Assembly: GCF_014203855.1 (NCBI RefSeq)
Contig: NZ_JACHJV010000001.1
Location: 6,696,001-6,760,000, forward strand
Origin: Kitasatospora kifunensis
GTDB lineage: Bacteria; Actinomycetota; Actinomycetes; Streptomycetales; Streptomycetaceae
Direction of reading: 5' to 3'
Length of the DNA stretch: 64,000 nucleotides
Shown here piece by piece: positions 34,097 through 46,134 of the stretch (the stretch's first letter is position 1; each line of letters starts with the position of its first letter). The notes beneath the pieces were generated by a model. The model had not been told where the DNA came from. It was given only the letters and a program-made list of their open reading frames with translations, and ran no database searches. Position numbers and translations under genes: made by a program.

Positions 34097-35397
34097 CCAG
34101 CTACCTGATTCGCAACGCCCAGCTCCTCGGCGGCCCCGCACAGGACATCCTGATCACCGACGGTGTGATCAGCGAGATCGGCACCGGCCTGAGCGCTTCG
34201 GCCGACGTCGACATCGACGCGCACGGCCTGATCGCCCTGCCGGGCCTGGTCGACCTGCACACCCACCTGCGCGAGCCGGGCCGCGAGGACGCCGAGACGG
34301 TGCTGACCGGCACCCAGGCCGCCGCCAAGGGCGGCTACACCGCCGTGCACGCGATGGCCAACACCTTCCCGGTGGCCGACACCGCGGGCGTGGTCGAGCA
34401 GGTCTGGCGCCTGGGCCAGGCCTCCGGCTACTGCGACGTGCAGCCGGTGGGCGCCGTCACGGTGGGCCTGGAGGGCAAGAAGCTCGCCGAGCTGGGCGCG
34501 ATGCACGACTCCGCGGCCGGCGTGCGGGTCTTCTCCGACGACGGCAAGTGCGTGGACGACGCGGTGATCATGCGCCGCGCGCTGGAGTACGTGAAGGCCT
34601 TCGACGGCGTGGTGGCCCAGCACGCCCAGGAGCCCCGGCTCACCGAGGGCGCCCAGATGAACGAGGGCCAGGTCTCCGGCGAGCTCGGGCTCGGCGGCTG
34701 GCCGGCGGTGGCCGAGGAGGCGATCATCGCCCGTGACGTGCTGCTCGCCGCGCACGTCGGCTCGCGCCTGCACGTCTGCCACGTCTCCACGGCCGGCTCG
34801 GTGGAGATCATCCGCTGGGCCAAGGGCAAGGGCTGGGACGTCACCGCCGAGGTGACCCCGCACCACCTGCTGCTCACCGACGAGCTGGTGCGCAGCTACG
34901 ACCCGGTCTACAAGGTCAACCCGCCGCTGCGCACCGCCGAGGACGTGCAGGCACTGCGTGCCGCGCTGGCCGACGGCACCATCGACGCGGTCGCCACCGA
35001 CCACGCCCCGCACCCCGCGGAGGACAAGGACTGCGAGTGGGCCGCCGCCGCCATGGGCATGGTGGGCCTGGAGACCGCGCTCTCGGTGGTCCAGCAGGCG
35101 ATGGTCGACACCGGCCTGCTGACCTGGGAGGGCGTGGCGGACCGGATGTCGCACCGCCCCGCGCGGATCGGTCGGCTCAGCGGCCACGGGCGGCCCGTCT
35201 CGGTCGGTGAACCGGCCAACCTGGTGCTCTTCGATCCCGCGTACCGTGGCAGCGTGAACCCGGACAGCTTCGCCTCCCGCAGCCGCAACACCCCCTACCG
35301 CGGGCTCGACCTGCCCGGTCGGGTGCACGCCACCTTCCTGCGCGGCGTGCCCACCGTGCTGGCCGGCGAGCTGGTCGAGCTCGGCGAGCTCGCGTGA
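34093..35397 (+). CDS. pyrC: dihydroorotase, type I
   Basis: 434 residues, GTG overlapping pyrB. Metal motif LVDLHTHLREPGREDAETV, then HDSAAGVRVFSDDGKCVDD, VAQHAQEPRLTEGAQMNEG, VCHVSTAGSVEIIRWAK, TAEVTPHHLLLTDE and the catalytic Asp in DAVATDHAPHPAEDKDCEW. The length and motifs are those of the PyrC type I enzymes of Gram-positives. It closes carbamoyl aspartate to dihydroorotate. Confidence 0.96.
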   Translation: MTSYLIRNAQLLGGPAQDILITDGVISEIGTGLSASADVDIDAHGLIALPGLVDLHTHLREPGREDAETVLTGTQAAAKGGYTAVHAMANTFPVADTAGVVEQVWRLGQASGYCDVQPVGAVTVGLEGKKLAELGAMHDSAAGVRVFSDDGKCVDDAVIMRRALEYVKAFDGVVAQHAQEPRLTEGAQMNEGQVSGELGLGGWPAVAEEAIIARDVLLAAHVGSRLHVCHVSTAGSVEIIRWAKGKGWDVTAEVTPHHLLLTDELVRSYDPVYKVNPPLRTAEDVQALRAALADGTIDAVATDHAPHPAEDKDCEWAAAAMGMVGLETALSVVQQAMVDTGLLTWEGVADRMSHRPARIGRLSGHGRPVSVGEPANLVLFDPAYRGSVNPDSFASRSRNTPYRGLDLPGRVHATFLRGVPTVLAGELVELGELA

Positions 35398-35993
35398 GCG
35401 CCGTGCCCGCGCTGCTGGCCATGGAGAAGGCCAAGGTGCACGACTGGCCGAACTACATCGGCTGGTCGGTCGGCCTGCTGATCGTGGTCGCGGTCGTCTA
35501 CTGGCTGATGCGCCAGGGCTGGAACTGGCGGCGCACCCTGCAGTCCGACCTGGCCCAGCTTCCCGCCGTGCCGAGCGAGACCGGCACGCCCATCCTGGAG
35601 AGCAGCGGCCGCTACCACGGCAGCACCATCGCCGGGAGCTGGCTCGAGCGGGTGGTGGCCCACGGCCTCGGGGCCCGCAGCCTGGCCGAACTGACCCTCA
35701 CCGAGCGCGGACTGCTGGTCCGTCGCCCGGGCGAGCAGGACCTCTGGCTGGCCGCCGAGGAGCTGATCGGCGCCCGGACGGACTCCGGCATCGCCGGCAA
35801 GGTCGTCCCGGCCGGTCTGCTGGTGGTCAGCTGGCGACTGGCCGGCCCCCACGGGGAGCCCGGCACCGAGCTGGACTCCGGCTTCCGGTTGGACCGCCCG
35901 GACGACCACGCGGCCTGGGTCACCGCGATCGCAGAACAAGCAACACGGCCGGCCACGGCCGGTAAGACGAAGACGGAAGGCGTAACACCATGA
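35394..35993 (+). CDS. PH-like domain membrane protein in the pyr operon
   Basis: 199 residues from GTG 35394, overlapping pyrC (GTGA) and carA (ATGA). One membrane span near residues 20-40 (YIGWSVGLLIVVAVVYWLM), then a soluble domain with short beta segments, ESSGRYHGSTIAGSWLERVVAHGLG ... ELTLTERGLLVRRPGEQDLWLAAEEL ... SWRLAGPHGEPGTELDSGFRLDRPDDHAAWVTAI, resembling the PH-like domain of actinobacterial hypothetical proteins. No catalytic motif is visible. Its fixed place between pyrC and carA suggests a link to the pathway, but the role is unknown. Confidence 0.82.
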   Translation: MSAVPALLAMEKAKVHDWPNYIGWSVGLLIVVAVVYWLMRQGWNWRRTLQSDLAQLPAVPSETGTPILESSGRYHGSTIAGSWLERVVAHGLGARSLAELTLTERGLLVRRPGEQDLWLAAEELIGARTDSGIAGKVVPAGLLVVSWRLAGPHGEPGTELDSGFRLDRPDDHAAWVTAIAEQATRPATAGKTKTEGVTP

Positions 35994-37165
35994 CCGCACC
36001 TGCCCCCACCGCGCCGCGCCCCTGGCGCGAGCGCGTGCCCGCCGTGCTGGTCCTGGAGGACGGTCGCACCTTCCGCGGCCAGGCGTACGGCGCGATCGGC
36101 GAGACCTTCGGCGAGGCCGTCTTCAACACCGGCATGTCCGGCTACCAGGAGACCCTCACCGACCCGTCCTACCACCGCCAGGTGGTCGTCATGACGGCCC
36201 CGCAGATCGGCAACACCGGCGTCAACGACGAGGACCCGGAGTCGAAGCGGATCTGGGTGGCTGGCTACGTGGTGCGCGACCCCGCCCGGGTCCCCTCCAA
36301 CTGGCGCTCGCAGCGCTCGCTGGACGCCGAGCTGACCGCGCAGGGCGTGGTCGGGATCAGCGGCATCGACACCCGGGCGCTCACCCGCCACCTGCGCGAG
36401 CGCGGGGCGATGCGGGTCGGCATCTTCTCCGGACCGGCGCTGGCCGAACCGGCCGAGCTGCTGAGCCGGGTGCTGCAGGCGCCGGAGATGAAGGGCGCCG
36501 ACCTGTGCGCCGAGGTCGCCACCACCGAGCCGTACGTGGTCCCGGCGATCGGTGAGAAGAAGTTCACCGTGGCCGCGGTCGACCTCGGCATCAAGGCGAT
36601 GACCCCGCACCGGATGGCCGAGCGCGGCATCGAGGTGCACGTGCTGCCGGCGAACGCGACGGCCGAGGACATCTACGCCGTCCAGCCCGACGGCGTCTTC
36701 TTCTCCAACGGTCCTGGCGACCCGGCCACCGCCGACCACCAGGTCGCGGTGCTGCGCGAGGTGCTGAGCCGCCGGACCCCGTTCTTCGGGATCTGCTTCG
36801 GCAACCAGATCCTGGGCCGCGCGCTGGGCTTTGGCACCTACAAGCTCAAGTACGGCCACCGCGGCATCAACCAGCCGGTGCAGGACCGCACCACCGGCAA
36901 GGTGGAGGTCACCGCGCACAACCACGGCTTCGCCGTCCAGGCGCCGCTCGACCAGGTGAGCGACACCCCGTTCGGGCGTGCCGAGGTCTCCCACGTCTGC
37001 CTCAACGATGACGTGGTCGAGGGCCTGCAGTGCCTGGACACACCCGCTTTCAGCGTGCAGTACCACCCCGAGGCGGCGGCCGGCCCGCACGACGCCGCCT
37101 ACCTGTTCGACCGCTTCGTCGAGCTGATCGCCGCTGCCCCGACCCGCACCACCGCAGGGAGCTGA
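35990..37165 (+). CDS. carA: carbamoyl-phosphate synthase small subunit
   Basis: 391 residues. N-terminal CPSase domain (VLEDGRTFRGQAYGAIGETFGEAVFNTGMSGYQE) and C-terminal class I glutamine amidotransferase: FFSNGPGDPATADHQVAVL, the nucleophile Cys in FGICFGNQILGRALG, HNHGFAVQAPLD, and VQYHPEAAAGPHDA with the catalytic His and Glu. It supplies ammonia to CarB. Starts inside the stop of the previous gene and ends 3 bases before carB. Confidence 0.96.
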   Translation: MTAPAPTAPRPWRERVPAVLVLEDGRTFRGQAYGAIGETFGEAVFNTGMSGYQETLTDPSYHRQVVVMTAPQIGNTGVNDEDPESKRIWVAGYVVRDPARVPSNWRSQRSLDAELTAQGVVGISGIDTRALTRHLRERGAMRVGIFSGPALAEPAELLSRVLQAPEMKGADLCAEVATTEPYVVPAIGEKKFTVAAVDLGIKAMTPHRMAERGIEVHVLPANATAEDIYAVQPDGVFFSNGPGDPATADHQVAVLREVLSRRTPFFGICFGNQILGRALGFGTYKLKYGHRGINQPVQDRTTGKVEVTAHNHGFAVQAPLDQVSDTPFGRAEVSHVCLNDDVVEGLQCLDTPAFSVQYHPEAAAGPHDAAYLFDRFVELIAAAPTRTTAGS

Positions 37166-37168
37166 CCC

Positions 37169-40477
<3,309 letters not shown>

Positions 40478-40489
40478 CACGATCCTGAG

Positions 40490-40517
40490 TGGGAGGCACC
40501 CGGGCGGGTGCCTCCCA
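40490..40517 (+). terminator. hairpin between carB and pyrD
   Basis: Perfect 12-bp stem TGGGAGGCACCC (40490-40501) with 40506-40517 and loop GGGC, 13 bases after carB. No T run follows, and pyrD starts 20 bases later, so it may be a partial terminator or a processing site within the operon. Confidence 0.6.
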
Positions 40518-40536
40518 CAGCCATGCGAGGAGCCCT

Positions 40537-41631
40537 GTGTACAAGATCCTGTTCAATCTGGTCTTCCGGAAGATGGACCCGGAGAAGGCCCACCACCTGG
40601 CGTTCTTCTGGATCCGGCTGGCGGCCTCGGTACCCGGCCTGCGGCAGCTGGTCGCGCTGGTGCTCGCGCCGCGCGACCGGGCGCTGCGCACCACCGCGCT
40701 CGGCCTCGACCTGCCGGGCCCGTTCGGGCTCGGTGCCGGCTTCGACAAGAACGCGGTCGGCATCGACGGCCTGGCGATGCTCGGCTTCGACTACGTGGAG
40801 ATCGGCACGGTGACCGGTGAGCCGCAGCCCGGCAACCCGGCGCCGCGCCTGTTCCGCCTGGTCGAGGACCGCGCGCTGATCAACCGGATGGGCTTCAACA
40901 ACCAGGGCTCGGCCCGGATCGCGGCCCGCCTGGCGCAGCGTCAGCGCGGCTCGCTGTCGCCGGTGGTCGGGGTCAACATCGGCAAGACCAAGGTGGTCGA
41001 GGAGGCCGACGCGGTCGCCGACTACGTCAAGAGCACCGAGCGCCTCGCCAAGCACGCGGACTACCTGGTGGTCAACGTCTCCTCGCCGAACACCCCGGGG
41101 CTGCGCAACCTGCAGGCCGTCTCGCACCTGGGCCCGCTGCTGCGCGCGGTGCGCGAGGCCGCCGACCGGTCCACCCCGCACCACGTGCCGCTGCTGGTGA
41201 AGATCGCGCCCGACCTGGCCGACGAGGACGTGGACGCGGTCGCGGACCTGGCCCTCGAGCTGGGCCTGGACGGCATCATCGCCACCAACACCACGATCGG
41301 CCGCGAGGGGCTGCGCGAGTCGGCCGCCCGGATCGAGGAGATCGGGATGGGCGGGCTCTCCGGGGCGCCGCTCAAGGAGCGCTCGCTGGAGGTGCTGCGG
41401 CGGCTGCGCAAGCGGACCGAGGGGCGCCTGACGCTGGTCTCGGTCGGCGGGATCGAGAGCGCCGAGGACGCCTGGCAGCGGATCCTGGCCGGCGCGGACC
41501 TGGTGCAGGGCTACAGCGCCTTCATCTACGAGGGGCCGTTCTGGATGCGCCGGGTGCACAAGGGGCTGAGCCTGCGGCTGCGCCGCGCGGGCTTCAAGAG
41601 CCTGGCGGAGGCCGTGGGGTCGGCGGCCTGA
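40537..41631 (+). CDS. pyrD: quinone-dependent dihydroorotate dehydrogenase (class 2)
   Basis: 364 residues from GTG 40537 behind GCGAGGAG. The N-terminal helical extension YKILFNLVFRKMDPEKAHHLAFF is the membrane/quinone-binding part of class 2. FMN and substrate motifs are GLGAGFDKNAVGIDGLAMLGF, EIGTVTGEPQPGNPAPRLFRL, NRMGFNNQGSA, the catalytic Ser in NVSSPNTPGLRNLQ, KIAPDL, and GGIESAEDAWQRILAGADLVQ. It oxidises dihydroorotate and passes electrons to menaquinone. A second, class 1B enzyme follows in the operon. Confidence 0.95.
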   Translation: MYKILFNLVFRKMDPEKAHHLAFFWIRLAASVPGLRQLVALVLAPRDRALRTTALGLDLPGPFGLGAGFDKNAVGIDGLAMLGFDYVEIGTVTGEPQPGNPAPRLFRLVEDRALINRMGFNNQGSARIAARLAQRQRGSLSPVVGVNIGKTKVVEEADAVADYVKSTERLAKHADYLVVNVSSPNTPGLRNLQAVSHLGPLLRAVREAADRSTPHHVPLLVKIAPDLADEDVDAVADLALELGLDGIIATNTTIGREGLRESAARIEEIGMGGLSGAPLKERSLEVLRRLRKRTEGRLTLVSVGGIESAEDAWQRILAGADLVQGYSAFIYEGPFWMRRVHKGLSLRLRRAGFKSLAEAVGSAA

Positions 41632-41756
41632 CGGCTGATGCGATCATCTGACGGTATGTCACAAATCGGGGGGATGTGACAGCTGACAGCCGGGTTTGGG
41701 AGAGTTCCGGGAGCCGGTCAACCCAGAAGCAGCCAGAGCGGTCGAAAGGGGCCTCC

Positions 41757-42614
41757 ATGGCCAACCCCCTGCAGCTGCGGGCCGAGGTGCTCGCCAACCA
41801 CCCCGAAGGGGCCTACCACCGCCTGGTGCTGCACGCCCCAGGAGTGCCGGAGCGGGTGCGGCCCGGCCACTTCGCCACCCTGGCGGTGGGCGGGGCGAGC
41901 TCGGCCCTGGTGCTGCGTCGGCCCTTCGCGATCCACCGGGCCGATCCGCGCACCGGCACGATCGAGCTGGTGGTCGCCCCGCGGGCGGCGGGCAGCCAGG
42001 AGCTGGCCGCCGCGCGGGTGGGCCAGGAACTCGACCTGATCGCCCCGCTGGGCACCCCGTTCCCGCTGCCCGAGCAGCCGGTCAGCGCGCTGCTGGTGGC
42101 CGGCGGCTACGGCAGCGCGCCGCTCTTCGCGCTGGGCGCCGAGATCCAGCGGCGCGGCGGCCAGGTCGGCTTCATCCTCGGCGCGGCCACCGCCGAGGGG
42201 CTCTACGGCGTCGAACAGGCCCGCGCGCTCACCCAGGACGTGCTGCTGCTCACCGAGGACGGCTCGACGGGGCTGGCCGGGCGGGTGACCGACCCGCTGG
42301 CCGAGGCGATCCGGGCGATCGGCGCCACCGTGCTCTACTCCTGCGGCCCGATGGCGATGCTGCGGGCCGTCACCGAGATCGCCGTCGAGCACGAGGTACG
42401 GGTGCACACGGCGGTCGAGGAGGCGATGGCCTGTGGAGTGGGGATCTGCATGACCTGCGTGCTGCCGGTCATCGGGGAGGACGGGCGCAGCCGGTTCGTC
42501 CGCTCCTGCACCGAGGGACCGGTCTTCGACGGGGCCAAGGTGCGCTGGGCGGACATCGGCACCGTCCCCGCCGATCTGGAAGGTGCCGACGCGATGGGAG
42601 GGCAGCTGCGATGA
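41757..42614 (+). CDS. pyrK: dihydroorotate dehydrogenase electron transfer subunit
   Basis: 285 residues, ATG 41757 behind GAAAGGGG. FAD domain LVLRRPFAIHRADPRTGTIELVV, NAD-binding GGYGSAPLFALGAEIQRRGG and YSCGPMAMLRAV, then a C-terminal 2Fe-2S motif C-x4-C-x2-C with a later Cys (ACGVGICMTCVLPVI ... VRSCTEGPVF). PyrK pairs with PyrDB and moves electrons from FMN to NAD+. It is preceded by a 125-bp gap after pyrD and overlaps the next gene as ATGA. Confidence 0.93.
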   Translation: MANPLQLRAEVLANHPEGAYHRLVLHAPGVPERVRPGHFATLAVGGASSALVLRRPFAIHRADPRTGTIELVVAPRAAGSQELAAARVGQELDLIAPLGTPFPLPEQPVSALLVAGGYGSAPLFALGAEIQRRGGQVGFILGAATAEGLYGVEQARALTQDVLLLTEDGSTGLAGRVTDPLAEAIRAIGATVLYSCGPMAMLRAVTEIAVEHEVRVHTAVEEAMACGVGICMTCVLPVIGEDGRSRFVRSCTEGPVFDGAKVRWADIGTVPADLEGADAMGGQLR

Positions 42615-43624
42615 CCGCTCGTCCCGCCCCCCAGGACGTCGACCTCAGCGCCCCGCTGGGCGCGCTCACCCTGCCCAACCCGCTCAGCACCGCCTCCGGC
42701 TGCGCCGGCTACGGGCGGGAGCTGGCCCGGTTCGTCCCGCTGGACGCGCTGGGCACCGTCACCACCAAGACGATCATGCCGTACCCGCGATCGGGGCAGG
42801 CCACCCCGCGGCTGGCCGAGACGCCCTCCGGCATGCTCAACTCGATCGGCCTGCAGGGCGCGGGGATCGAGCACTTCGTGCGCCACGAGCTGCCGTGGCT
42901 GGCCGAGCGCGGCGCCCGGGTGCTGGTCTCGATCGCGGGGGAGCGGCTGGAGGAGTTCACCGAGACCGCCGAGCGCCTGAACGGGCAGCCGGGGGTGGTC
43001 GGGCTCGAACTCAACATCTCCTGTCCCAACGTGGCCGATCGCGGCATGGTCTTCGCCCGTAACCCAGCCACCTCCTACGACGTGGTGCGCGCGGTGCGCA
43101 AGAGCACCGATCCCGAGCTGCCCGTCTACGCCAAACTCTCGCCCGACGTCACCTCGATCACCGAGATCGCGGCCGCCTGCGTGCAGGCCGGGGCCGACGG
43201 CCTGTCGATGATCAACACCTCGCTCGGCCTGGCGATCGACCTGGACACCCTGCGCCCCGCGCTGGCCGGCGGCGCCGGAGGGCTGTCCGGGCCCGCGCTG
43301 CGACCGATCGCCGTGCGCTGCGTCTACCAGGTGCACGCCGCGATGCTGGCGGGGCGGATCCCGCAGGTGCCGATCCTGGGCATGGGCGGGATCCGCACCG
43401 GGCGCGACGCGCTGGAGTTCACCCTGGCCGGGGCCAGCGGGGTGGCGGTGGGGACCGCGCTGTTCCAGGACCCCGCCGCGCCGCAGCGCATCCTGGCCGA
43501 GCTGCGCGCCGAGCTGGCCGCACGCGGGTTCGCCAAGTACACCGACGCGGTGGGGTACGCCCACCGCCCCTGCGCTCCGGTGGGTGCGCCCCACCGGCCC
43601 TCTCCTACCGAAAGGCCCTCATGA
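42611..43624 (+). CDS. pyrDB: dihydroorotate dehydrogenase, class 1B catalytic subunit
   Basis: 337 residues. Class 1 markers: GALTLPNPLSTASGCAGYG, TVTTKTIMPYPRSGQATPRLAETP, GMLNSIGLQGAGIEHF, the catalytic Cys in LELNISCPNVADRG, YAKLSPDVTSITEIA, and INTSLGLAIDLDTLRPAL. No N-terminal membrane extension. With PyrK it forms the NAD-dependent heterotetramer. The C-terminal 20 residues (HRPCAPVGAPHRPSPTERPS) are an unconserved tail that reaches over the pyrF ribosome site. Confidence 0.93.
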   Translation: MTARPAPQDVDLSAPLGALTLPNPLSTASGCAGYGRELARFVPLDALGTVTTKTIMPYPRSGQATPRLAETPSGMLNSIGLQGAGIEHFVRHELPWLAERGARVLVSIAGERLEEFTETAERLNGQPGVVGLELNISCPNVADRGMVFARNPATSYDVVRAVRKSTDPELPVYAKLSPDVTSITEIAAACVQAGADGLSMINTSLGLAIDLDTLRPALAGGAGGLSGPALRPIAVRCVYQVHAAMLAGRIPQVPILGMGGIRTGRDALEFTLAGASGVAVGTALFQDPAAPQRILAELRAELAARGFAKYTDAVGYAHRPCAPVGAPHRPSPTERPS

Positions 43625-44457
43625 CCCTCGCTCCCTTCGGCGCCCGGCTGCGCCACGCCATGGACGACCGCGGCCAGCTCTGCGTGGGCATCGACCCGCA
43701 CGCCGCCCTGCTCTCCGCCTGGGGCCTGGGCGACGACCTCGCGGGCCTGGAAACGTTCAGCCGCACCGTGGTCGAGGCCCTGGCCGACCGGGTGGCCGTG
43801 CTCAAGCCGCAGGCCGCCTTCTACGAGCGGTTCGGCAGCAAGGGCGTCGCGGTCCTGGAGCGGACCGTGGCCGAGGCCAGGGCGGCCGGCGCGCTGGTGC
43901 TGATGGACGCCAAGCGCGGCGACATCGGCTCCACCATGGCCGCCTACGCCGAGGCCTTCCTGCTGCCCGACAGCCCGCTGTTCTCCGACGCGCTCACGGT
44001 CAGCCCCTACCTCGGCTTCGGCTCGCTGCGCCCGGCACTCGACCTGGCCCGCGCGCAGGGCTGCGGCATCTTCGCGCTCGCCCTGACCTCCAACCCCGAG
44101 GGCTTCGAGGTGCAGCGCGCCGCCAACGCGAACAACGTCAGCGTGGCCCAGCAGGTGCTGCGGCACCTGGCCGCGGAGAACGCCGACGCCCAGCCGCTCG
44201 GCTCCTTCGGCGCGGTGGTCGGTGCCACGCTGGCCGACGCCGGGGTGGACCTGGCCATCAACGGTCCGCTGCTGGCTCCCGGGATCGGCGCCCAGGGCGC
44301 GACGATGGCGGATCTGCCGCGGGTCTTCGGTGCGGCCGTACCCGACGTCGTGCCGAGCGTGAGCCGCGACGTGCTCAAGCACGGACCCTCGGTGACGGCC
44401 CTGCGGGAGGCCGCGCAGCGCTTCGTCGACGATGTGAGGGCTGTCACACTCGCTTGA
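43621..44457 (+). CDS. pyrF: orotidine 5'-phosphate decarboxylase, type 2
   Basis: 278 residues, ATG overlapping the previous stop. Type 2 family motifs: LCVGIDPHAALLSAWGL, VLKPQAAFYERFGSKGVAVLE, and the catalytic MDAKRGDIGSTMAAYAEAFL. It gives UMP, the last step of the pathway begun by carAB and pyrB. It closes the operon and is followed by a strong terminator. Confidence 0.95.
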   Translation: MTLAPFGARLRHAMDDRGQLCVGIDPHAALLSAWGLGDDLAGLETFSRTVVEALADRVAVLKPQAAFYERFGSKGVAVLERTVAEARAAGALVLMDAKRGDIGSTMAAYAEAFLLPDSPLFSDALTVSPYLGFGSLRPALDLARAQGCGIFALALTSNPEGFEVQRAANANNVSVAQQVLRHLAAENADAQPLGSFGAVVGATLADAGVDLAINGPLLAPGIGAQGATMADLPRVFGAAVPDVVPSVSRDVLKHGPSVTALREAAQRFVDDVRAVTLA

Positions 44458-44487
44458 CGAAGAGGGGCCAAACCGGGCCGTTTTCTC

Positions 44488-44537
44488 CCGAAAAGTCCTG
44501 GCCTACCTGTGCTGACCAGGACTTTTCGGCTTCTTTT
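44488..44537 (+). terminator. terminator of the pyr operon
   Basis: Perfect 14-bp stem CCGAAAAGTCCTGG (44488-44501) with 44516-44529, a 14-base loop, then CTTCTTTT. Confidence 0.9.
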
Positions 44538-44724
44538 CCTGACGCGGGCGCGCAATGCGGGTAGTGTCCGGCGGTAGGTGCCCTCGGTGGTGCGATTCTC
44601 GTTGCTCTCGCAGGTCAGAGCGGCTAGGTTCCACTGCGGTCGTAGTCCGAACGGGCTGTGGCAGGCGCCTGGTTCGACCAATGTCCTAGCACTTCATTTC
44701 CTTCCAGACCCTGAGGTGAACGGC

Positions 44725-45051
44725 GTGGCTCTTCCGCCCCTTACCCCTGAACAGCGCTCCGCCGCGCTGGCCAAGGCCGCCGAGGCTCGCAAGGAGCGCG
44801 CCGAAGTGAAGAACCGGCTCAAGCACTCGGGAGCCTCCCTGCACGAGGTCATCAAGGCCGGCAAGGAGGACAACGATGTGATCGGCAAGATGAAGGTCTC
44901 CGCACTACTGGAGAGCCTTCCTGGCGTCGGCAAGGTCCGTGCCAAGCAGATCATGGAGCGACTCGGCATCAGTGAGAGCCGCCGGGTTCGCGGTCTCGGT
45001 ACCAACCAGATCTCCGCGCTGGAGCGGGAGTTCGGCGCCACGTCGTCCTGA
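44725..45051 (+). CDS. sihF: actinobacterial integration host factor
   Basis: 108 residues. GTG 44725 gives MALPPLTPEQRSAALAKAAEARKERAEVKNRLKHSG, the typical start, with GAGGTGA ahead. The helix-two-turn-helix LLESLPGVGKVRAKQIMERLGISESRRVRGLG binds DNA without sequence specificity. sIHF/mIHF is a nucleoid protein unrelated to enterobacterial IHF and affects development and antibiotic production. It has its own 200-bp leader after the pyr terminator. Confidence 0.95.
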   Translation: MALPPLTPEQRSAALAKAAEARKERAEVKNRLKHSGASLHEVIKAGKEDNDVIGKMKVSALLESLPGVGKVRAKQIMERLGISESRRVRGLGTNQISALEREFGATSS

Positions 45052-45111
45052 CTCCGCCCCTGCTCGGAGGGCTGAACCGCGCGGGTGGTCCCGGGTCCGT
45101 CCAGGATCCGG

Positions 45112-45117
45112 GATAAT
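45112..45117 (+). promoter_or_regulatory. -10 box GATAAT, leaderless arrangement for gmk
   Basis: GATAAT ends 6 bases before the gmk ATG at 45124; no ribosome site is present in those bases, so a leaderless mRNA is likely. Confidence 0.5.
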
Positions 45118-45123
45118 CGGTGC

Positions 45124-45681
45124 ATGAGTGAACGTCCGCGGCTGACCGTGCTCTCCGGCCCTTCGGGGGTCGGCAAGAGCACGGTCGTCGCTCATATGAG
45201 GCAAAAGCACCCCGAGGTCTGGCTCTCGGTGTCGGCGACCACCCGGCACCCGCGGCCCGGCGAGAAGGACGGGGTCCATTACCACTTCGTCGACAGCGAC
45301 GAGTTCGACAAGATGGTCGCCAACGGGGAACTGCTGGAGTGGGCCGTCTTCGCCGGCAACAAGTACGGCACCCCGCGCGCGGCTGTCGAGCAGAAGCTGG
45401 AGCGCGGCGAGCCCGTGCTGCTGGAGATCGACCTCCAGGGCGCCCGCCAGGTGCGCCAGTCGATGCCCGAGGCCCAGCTGGTCTTCCTGGCTCCGCCGAG
45501 CTGGGAGGAGCTGGTGCGCCGGCTCACAGGTCGCGGCACCGAGCCGCAGGCGGTCATCGACGAGCGGCTGGCCGCGGCGAAGGTCGAGCTGGCCGCCGAG
45601 CCGGAGTTCGACACCACGCTGGTGAACACCTCGGTCGAGCAGGTGTCGACCGAGCTGCTAGCCTTGCTCGGTGTAGACTGA
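45124..45681 (+). CDS. gmk: guanylate kinase
   Basis: 185 residues from ATG 45124 (MSERPRLTVLSGPSGVGKSTVVAHM). P-loop GPSGVGKST, GMP-binding SVSATTRHPRPGEKDGVHYHFV, YGTPRAAVEQKL and EIDLQGARQVRQSMPEAQLVFL. It converts GMP to GDP. A longer in-frame reading from 45085 is not supported because the family starts here. rpoZ follows after 92 bases, a very common pairing. Confidence 0.95.
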   Translation: MSERPRLTVLSGPSGVGKSTVVAHMRQKHPEVWLSVSATTRHPRPGEKDGVHYHFVDSDEFDKMVANGELLEWAVFAGNKYGTPRAAVEQKLERGEPVLLEIDLQGARQVRQSMPEAQLVFLAPPSWEELVRRLTGRGTEPQAVIDERLAAAKVELAAEPEFDTTLVNTSVEQVSTELLALLGVD

Positions 45682-45773
45682 TTCGATCTTCTTCTGCTAG
45701 CGGTCCCGAGTGGTCGGCGGCAGGGGAGTCGGTATCAGGTTCTGTTTTTTCCACCCTTTCGGAAGGTTTTCGC

Positions 45774-46040
45774 GTGTCCTCTTCTATGACCGCGCCCGAG
45801 GGCATCATCAACCCGCCGATCGACGAGCTGCTTGAGGCCACGGACTCCAAGTACAGCCTGGTGATCTACGCCGCCAAGCGCGCGCGTCAGATCAACGCCT
45901 ACTACTCGCAGCTCGGCGAGGGTCTGCTGGAGTACGTCGGCCCGCTGGTCGACACCCACGTGCACGAGAAGCCGCTGTCGATCGCGCTGCGCGAGATCAA
46001 CGCGGGGATGCTCACGGCGGAGGCCGTCGACGCCGCGTGA
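45774..46040 (+). CDS. rpoZ: DNA-directed RNA polymerase subunit omega
   Basis: 88 residues from GTG behind GGAAGG (MSSSMTAPEGIINPPIDELLEATDSKYSLVIYAAKRARQINAYY). It has the full omega pattern, with YVGPLVDTHVHEKPLSIALREINAG. Omega helps assemble the beta' subunit and, with gmk next to it, links to ppGpp physiology. It is followed by an intrinsic terminator. Confidence 0.95.
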   Translation: MSSSMTAPEGIINPPIDELLEATDSKYSLVIYAAKRARQINAYYSQLGEGLLEYVGPLVDTHVHEKPLSIALREINAGMLTAEAVDAA

Positions 46041-46055
46041 CAACAAGTGTGTGAG

Positions 46056-46085
46056 GGCCCGCCGGATGCGTCCGGCGGGCCTTTT
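46056..46085 (+). terminator. rpoZ terminator
   Basis: 11-bp stem GGCCCGCCGGA (46056-46066) with 46071-46081, loop TGCG, followed by TTTT. Confidence 0.9.
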
Positions 46086-46118
46086 CGCGCTCTGCTCCCC
46101 TTTTCGCGCTCTGCTCCG
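46081..46118 (+). repeat. 19-bp tandem duplication after the rpoZ terminator
   Basis: CTTTTCGCGCTCTGCTCC plus one base at 46081-46099 is repeated at 46100-46118 with only the last base differing. The first copy includes the T run of the terminator. Confidence 0.85.
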
Positions 46119-46134
46119 CCCTTTGCCCGGCCGT

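Noticed and set aside
45085..45124. Longer gmk from 45085
   Set aside because: The extra residues are not part of guanylate kinases, and the GATAAT box lies within that stretch.
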